64,000 bases of DNA from Billgrantia aerodenitrificans. GTDB taxonomy: Bacteria; Pseudomonadota; Gammaproteobacteria; Pseudomonadales; Halomonadaceae. The notes under the pieces were generated by a model. The model ran no database searches, was not told the DNA's origin, and saw only the letters and a list, made by a program, of their open reading frames with translations. The stretch lies in assembly GCF_021404405.1 (NCBI RefSeq), contig NZ_JABFTV010000011.1, positions 1 through 64,000 on the forward strand, in the 5' to 3' direction. This document shows positions 59,918 to 64,000 of the stretch, one piece after another (position 1 is the first letter of the stretch; each line of letters starts with the position of its first letter). Both the position numbers and the translations under genes were made by a program.

Positions 59918-60012
59918 TGTCGCACTATCAGTCATGCCACTATCCGCGCTGGGAATCCATAGGAAAAATACCAATAATCGATGAAAGCCATGCCATTCAG
60001 GTATCGGAGCCG

Positions 60013-60924
60013 ATGGAATTCCGCCAACTGCACTACTTTGTCGCCGTCGTCGAGGCCGGCTCCATTTCCGCCGCCAGCCGTCGCGTGCATGTCGCCCAGC
60101 CCGCCCTGACCCGTCAGATTCACCTGCTGGAAGAGGACCTGGAGACGCGGCTGTTCGAGCGGCATGCCCGCGGCATACGCCTGACGGTGGCCGGCCAGGC
60201 GCTCTATGAGGAAGCACAGCAGCTGCTCGACCGCCGCACCCGGCTCAAGGCACGCCTCACCGCGCTGGGACAGGGGGTGGTCGGCAAGGTCAGCCTGGGC
60301 GTGACGGTAACCCACCTGTGGGTTCCGCAGGTGGCCGGGCTGCTCGGGCGCTATCGCGAGCGCTTCCCTCAGGTTGCCTTCGAGGTCTTCCCGCTGCTCT
60401 CGGGGCCGCAGTTGGAGCGGCTGCGGGAGGGCACCCTGGATGCCGGCATCCTCTACCTCGACGACAGCGGCCAGCCGGGGCTGGAGACACGCCTGCTGCA
60501 GCACGATTCGCTGGTGCTGGCGGTGCCGGCAAATTCTTCCTGGGCCGAGGTCCCGCCGACGAGGCTGGAGCAGTTGGCCGACGCCGAGTTCGTGTGGGGG
60601 TTTCGCAGCGCTTCGCCGGTCTACTTCGACCGCATGCAGGCCCACTTCCAGCGTCTAGGCTTCCACCCCCGGGTGGTGCAGTATGGCGCCGACAACATCG
60701 CCATCCTGAGCATGGTGGCCGCGGGGCTCGGCATCGCCATTCTGCCTGCCGCCAGCAGCCATCACCCCATGCCGGGGATCCGCTTCCTGCACCTGCCGGA
60801 GCTCGACGCCTGCGCCATGCCGCTGTGGTTCGCCTGGCGGCCCGGCAACGACTCCCCGGCACTCTGCAATCTGATCGAGCTGGTCGAGATCCTGGGCGCT
60901 CCCGCCGGCCCAGCCCAGGGCTGA
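60013..60924 (+). CDS. LysR-type transcriptional regulator
   Basis: A 303-residue regulator with N-terminal winged helix-turn-helix (S-I-S-A-A-S-R-R-V-H-V-A-Q-P-A-L-T-R-Q, residues 17-35) and a LysR substrate-binding domain. The ATG at 60013 has GGAG four bases upstream; the open frame before it overlaps the riboswitch and is not coding. It is divergent from the riboswitch-controlled DadA-like gene, so it may regulate that gene. Its ligand is unknown. Confidence 0.88.
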   Translation: MEFRQLHYFVAVVEAGSISAASRRVHVAQPALTRQIHLLEEDLETRLFERHARGIRLTVAGQALYEEAQQLLDRRTRLKARLTALGQGVVGKVSLGVTVTHLWVPQVAGLLGRYRERFPQVAFEVFPLLSGPQLERLREGTLDAGILYLDDSGQPGLETRLLQHDSLVLAVPANSSWAEVPPTRLEQLADAEFVWGFRSASPVYFDRMQAHFQRLGFHPRVVQYGADNIAILSMVAAGLGIAILPAASSHHPMPGIRFLHLPELDACAMPLWFAWRPGNDSPALCNLIELVEILGAPAGPAQG

Positions 60925-60927
60925 ATT

Positions 60928-62655
60928 TCACTCCCCCTCGGACACTCCCAGCGCCGCAAACAACGCTGCCAGCTCCGCTTCCTGCCGCTTGGCGCGTAGC
61001 AGTGCAGCGTCCTCCACCGTGAAGCGGCCCGCGGTGGCGCTCAGGTAGACCTTGCCGCTGGCGCGGTCGGCGAAGCGCACCTCCGGCACCTTGGCGAGGC
61101 ACTGCTTGAGGAAGGTGCAGTTGGCGGCCACGGCCAGGGTGTCGCCGGCGGGATAGACCTCCTCCGGACACGTCGCCGCGGTGTTGATCTTCTTGTAGCG
61201 GTCGAGGTTGACCAGGCCCACAGGGTCCAGCACGTGCAGCACTTCGCGGGTGCCGTGGGCGACGACCTCCGGCGGGGTGTGCCGGGGCACGCTGTTGTCG
61301 AGGAACACGTACTTGAAGCGCGGCCGCGGGCTGTCCATCCACTTGAAGAACACCCTGGGCATGCCGTCGTAGGCCTCCACACAGTGCCCCAGGAAGTCCG
61401 ACACCGCCTTGTAGCGCCCGCGCTCCAGCCCCCTCAGCCAGCCCCGCTCCACCGTGGCCTCCGGCGGGGTGATGATGAAGTACATGTGCATGGTGGAGAC
61501 GTACTTGGCGTAAGTGCCATCCAGCAGCCGCGGCACCGTGTCGGAGGAGAAACTGTCGAAGCGAAAGCGGTCGATCAGCAGGTTGGGAATGGTGCGGTCC
61601 CGCTGCGCCTTGTCGCGAATGTAGCGGTCCAGCTTGGCGTCGATCAGCTTGACCTCCTTGCCCGCCAGGCGACCGGCGTACTTGTAGGCCTCACCCAGGG
61701 TCTCGTAGTCGAGCAGCAGGCGACGCCAGATATCGGGCGTGATGGTGCCGTACTGCTCCGGCGGGATACCGAGATCCTGCAGGGTGTATCGCAGCAGGTG
61801 GCGCAGGGAGCTCTTGCCGGCCGCCGAGGCGCCCTTGAGGCTGATCAGGATCGGCTCGTCGGCGAGTGGCACCTGGGCGTAGCCCTCCTGCTCGATGGCC
61901 CGCTCGACGTGCGGCGCCAGCAGGTTGCCGATCTCACGGCTGCCGTAGTCGTTGCACGCGTGGCGGGCGATCAACGTCGCCAGCACCTCGCGGTCCACCC
62001 CGATATGCCCCTGGGCCGCGGCAATCGAGCTCATCACCCGATAGGCGCTCTTGTAGATGGCCTGTTCGAGCTCGTCCTGGGCAGCCAGCCCCCGCTGCTT
62101 GATGCCCTGGATGGCATCGTGGTGGCGCTCCTCCAGGGTACGGCGGTCGGCCTGCCGCTGCGGTGCCGGGCGCCTGCCCAGCCAGCGGGTCAGCAGCGAG
62201 ACCGGCTCGGGCTCGGCCGCTTCCGGCTCGACGGCGAAGGCCGCTTCCAGGATCTGCCCCACTCCGGTCCGGATCGTCGCGTAGAGCTCGTCGAAGGCCT
62301 GACGCAGCGCCGGCATGTGGGGCAGCAGGTAGCCGCTGAGGATCTGCAGGGTGATGCGGCGGAAGTTGCGCCCCAGCATCTCCTCCTCTTCCCCCTCGGC
62401 CACTCGGATATCGGCGGTCACCCGCACGATCAGCTCGTGCAGCACCAGACGCTCGGCGCGAAACGCCACCAGCTCCTCCTCCTCGAGGCCGGTGAGGGCT
62501 CTCAGTTCGGGGATCTCGGCCAGCCGGGTAGAGACGTTCTCCTCGCGATGGATGGTTTCCAGGGGCTGGTAGCGCCTGGGCAGGTCGGCCTCGAGGCCGG
62601 GATTCCAGGCCGAATTCTCGGGAGCATCTCGATCAAGCATAGGCGCCACGCACAT
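60928..62655 (-). CDS. P-loop NTPase/kinase-like protein of unknown function
   Basis: A 575-residue soluble protein. The first half (to about residue 255) is helical and charged. The second half has a Walker A motif G-A-S-A-A-G-K-S-S near residue 275 and a following D-I-W-R-R-L-L-L-D-Y segment, as in zeta-toxin-like or nucleoside-kinase-like folds. The C-terminal part has no recognised domain. An ATG at 62640 is an alternative start. It is convergent with the LysR gene (3-nt gap). No antitoxin gene is adjacent, so a toxin role is not supported. Confidence 0.7.
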   Translation of the reverse strand: MCVAPMLDRDAPENSAWNPGLEADLPRRYQPLETIHREENVSTRLAEIPELRALTGLEEEELVAFRAERLVLHELIVRVTADIRVAEGEEEEMLGRNFRRITLQILSGYLLPHMPALRQAFDELYATIRTGVGQILEAAFAVEPEAAEPEPVSLLTRWLGRRPAPQRQADRRTLEERHHDAIQGIKQRGLAAQDELEQAIYKSAYRVMSSIAAAQGHIGVDREVLATLIARHACNDYGSREIGNLLAPHVERAIEQEGYAQVPLADEPILISLKGASAAGKSSLRHLLRYTLQDLGIPPEQYGTITPDIWRRLLLDYETLGEAYKYAGRLAGKEVKLIDAKLDRYIRDKAQRDRTIPNLLIDRFRFDSFSSDTVPRLLDGTYAKYVSTMHMYFIITPPEATVERGWLRGLERGRYKAVSDFLGHCVEAYDGMPRVFFKWMDSPRPRFKYVFLDNSVPRHTPPEVVAHGTREVLHVLDPVGLVNLDRYKKINTAATCPEEVYPAGDTLAVAANCTFLKQCLAKVPEVRFADRASGKVYLSATAGRFTVEDAALLRAKRQEAELAALFAALGVSEGE

Positions 62656-62722
62656 GCTGAGGTTTCAGGCCGACGTTCGGCAGTCATGCCTCGACATTGG
62701 CCGAATTTCTCATGCGGAGCAA

Positions 62723-63928
62723 TCACGTCTTTTCGTCGACGGCCACCGCCCGCTCCCGCGGCAGCGCCCACGGCCGATGCAGGATCAGGTAAGCCGCACA
62801 GCCGATCGCCACACCCCAGAAGGCCGAGCCCAGACCGAACAGGCTCATCCCCGAGGCGGTGGCCAGGAAGGTGATGATCGAGGCCTCGAGGTGCTGCTTC
62901 TCGGCTGCCGCGGCACTGAGGTTGCCGCTGATCGCCCCGATCAGCGCCAGTCCCGCCAGCAGGGCGACGAAGGTCACCGGCAGCGAGGTGAACAGCAGCA
63001 CGATGCTGCCCGAGAACAGCGCGCCGAACAGATAGAACACGCCGTTGGCCACCCCGGCCACATAGCGCCTGGCGGGATCGGGGTGGGCCGCCCTGCCGGT
63101 ACACAGCGCCGCGGTGATGGCCGCCACCACCGTGGTGATGCCGCCGAACAGCGCCATCGGCATCGACACCAGGCTGGTAACGGTGAGGATCGGCCGGGCC
63201 TGGGTGGCGTAGCCGGCGCCGCGCAGGATCGCCATGCCCGGCAGGAACTGGCCGGTGAGACTGACCAGCGCCAGCGGCAGCGCCAGGCTCAGGGTGGCGC
63301 TCAGCGTCCACTCGGGGCGAATCGGCGCGGGCGCGGCCAGCTGCCATGAAACGCCTGCCAGGCTGGCGCCCTCCAGCCCTACCGCCAGCACGATCCCGAT
63401 CAGCAGCAACAGCACCAGGAAGTAGCGCGGGAAGAGCCGCTTGAACACCAGGTAGGCGGCGAGCATACCCACCGCCAGCGCCGGCGCCACTTCCAGCGAG
63501 GTGAACACGCCGACGCCGAACTGGAACAGGATGCCGGCCATCATCGCCGCGGCGATGCCGGGCGGGATCAGCGCGATCAAGCGGTCGAAGGTGCCGCTCC
63601 CCCCCACCGCGAAGACGATCAAGGCGGCGGTGAGATAGGCCCCCACCGCCTCGTTCAACGACAGCCCGGGAAACAGCGTGACCAACAGCGCCGTGCCGGG
63701 CGCCGACCAGGCGGTGATCACCGGCACCTTGAGCCACAGGCTCAGGCCGATACCCGACACCGCGGCGCCGATGGAGATCGCCCATACCCAGGAGCTCATC
63801 ATCTGGGCGGAGATGTCCGCGCTCTGCGCGGCCTGGAAGAAGATCGCCAGCGGGCCGGCGTAGGAGATCAGCACCGCCACGAAGCCGGCGGTCACGGCCG
63901 ACAGCGACCAGTCCTGGCGCAATGACAT
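62723..63928 (-). CDS. benE: BenE family benzoate/H+ symporter-like transporter
   Basis: A 401-residue transporter with about 12 helices. The BenE/NCS2-like pattern is visible in S-Y-A-G-P-L-A-I-F near residue 22, P-P-G-I-A-A-A-M-M-A-G-I near 122, and A-V-V-A-A-I-like helices in the third quarter. GAGGTGA precedes the ATG. No benzoate-degradation gene is in the window, so the substrate assignment rests on family membership only. Confidence 0.88.
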   Translation of the reverse strand: MSLRQDWSLSAVTAGFVAVLISYAGPLAIFFQAAQSADISAQMMSSWVWAISIGAAVSGIGLSLWLKVPVITAWSAPGTALLVTLFPGLSLNEAVGAYLTAALIVFAVGGSGTFDRLIALIPPGIAAAMMAGILFQFGVGVFTSLEVAPALAVGMLAAYLVFKRLFPRYFLVLLLLIGIVLAVGLEGASLAGVSWQLAAPAPIRPEWTLSATLSLALPLALVSLTGQFLPGMAILRGAGYATQARPILTVTSLVSMPMALFGGITTVVAAITAALCTGRAAHPDPARRYVAGVANGVFYLFGALFSGSIVLLFTSLPVTFVALLAGLALIGAISGNLSAAAAEKQHLEASIITFLATASGMSLFGLGSAFWGVAIGCAAYLILHRPWALPRERAVAVDEKT

Positions 63929-64000
63929 GGTTCACCTCGCGTGAGTGGGATGGAGAGTCGAAACGGGAAAAAAGGTCCGCGGCGAGGGATCGCACGCGGA

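Noticed and set aside
60928..62655. Zeta toxin of a toxin-antitoxin pair
   Set aside because: The P-loop is similar, but the protein is too large and no small antitoxin gene is next to it.

Overview
The window is 64 kb of high-GC bacterial chromosome from a gammaproteobacterium, most likely a Halomonas-type halophile (Halomonadaceae). The assignment rests on the conserved order bamD / rluD-pgeF-clpB, the divergent ilvY-ilvC pair, ilvIH, a BCCT osmolyte transporter, and the GC-rich codon use. I see no tRNA or rRNA gene, no insertion sequence, no phage and no CRISPR array.

1-22.9 kb is mostly housekeeping: pssA, ilvC with its divergent regulator ilvY, ilvIH, clpB behind a heat-shock-type promoter, pgeF, rluD, bamD and nadE. 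These are followed by small genes (a FimT-like pseudopilin, DUF3565, a PLDc_N membrane peptide). Next comes a tight five-gene minus-strand operon: retropepsin-like protease, YihY, nitronate monooxygenase, FAN1 nuclease, and a Rad3/DinG-type helicase carrying a PD-(D/E)XK domain. An exported MetX-like hydrolase ends this part.

22.9-38 kb is accessory and transport: a PilJ-like soluble receptor, a TSUP permease and a UMF1 transporter, a soluble PQQ aldose dehydrogenase, a tandem solute-binding protein coupled to a membrane diguanylate cyclase, a TelA operon, a BCCT carrier, an LLM flavoprotein and AzlCD.

38.2-55.2 kb is the main system. It contains a quinoprotein alcohol dehydrogenase with the Asp-Tyr-Asp signature of lanthanide-dependent XoxF, then its cytochrome c (xoxG-like) and periplasmic protein (xoxJ-like), an unknown Glu-rich secreted protein, and a four-gene ABC/beta-propeller module typical of PQQ-alcohol systems. 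Divergent from it is a complete pqqABCDEF operon, including the 23-codon pqqA. Glutathione-dependent formaldehyde dehydrogenase and a Gfa homologue follow. Together these can make PQQ, oxidise methanol or other alcohols in the periplasm, pass electrons to cytochrome c and oxidise the resulting formaldehyde as its glutathione adduct. S-formylglutathione hydrolase, formate dehydrogenase and carbon-assimilation genes are not in the window. The xox/pqq block is bracketed by a 40-nt direct repeat.

55.3-64 kb is catabolic: an M20 amidohydrolase, a sodium:solute symporter with a DUF3311 partner, a DadA-like flavoprotein preceded by a tandem glycine riboswitch, a LysR regulator, a P-loop protein of unknown role and a BenE transporter.
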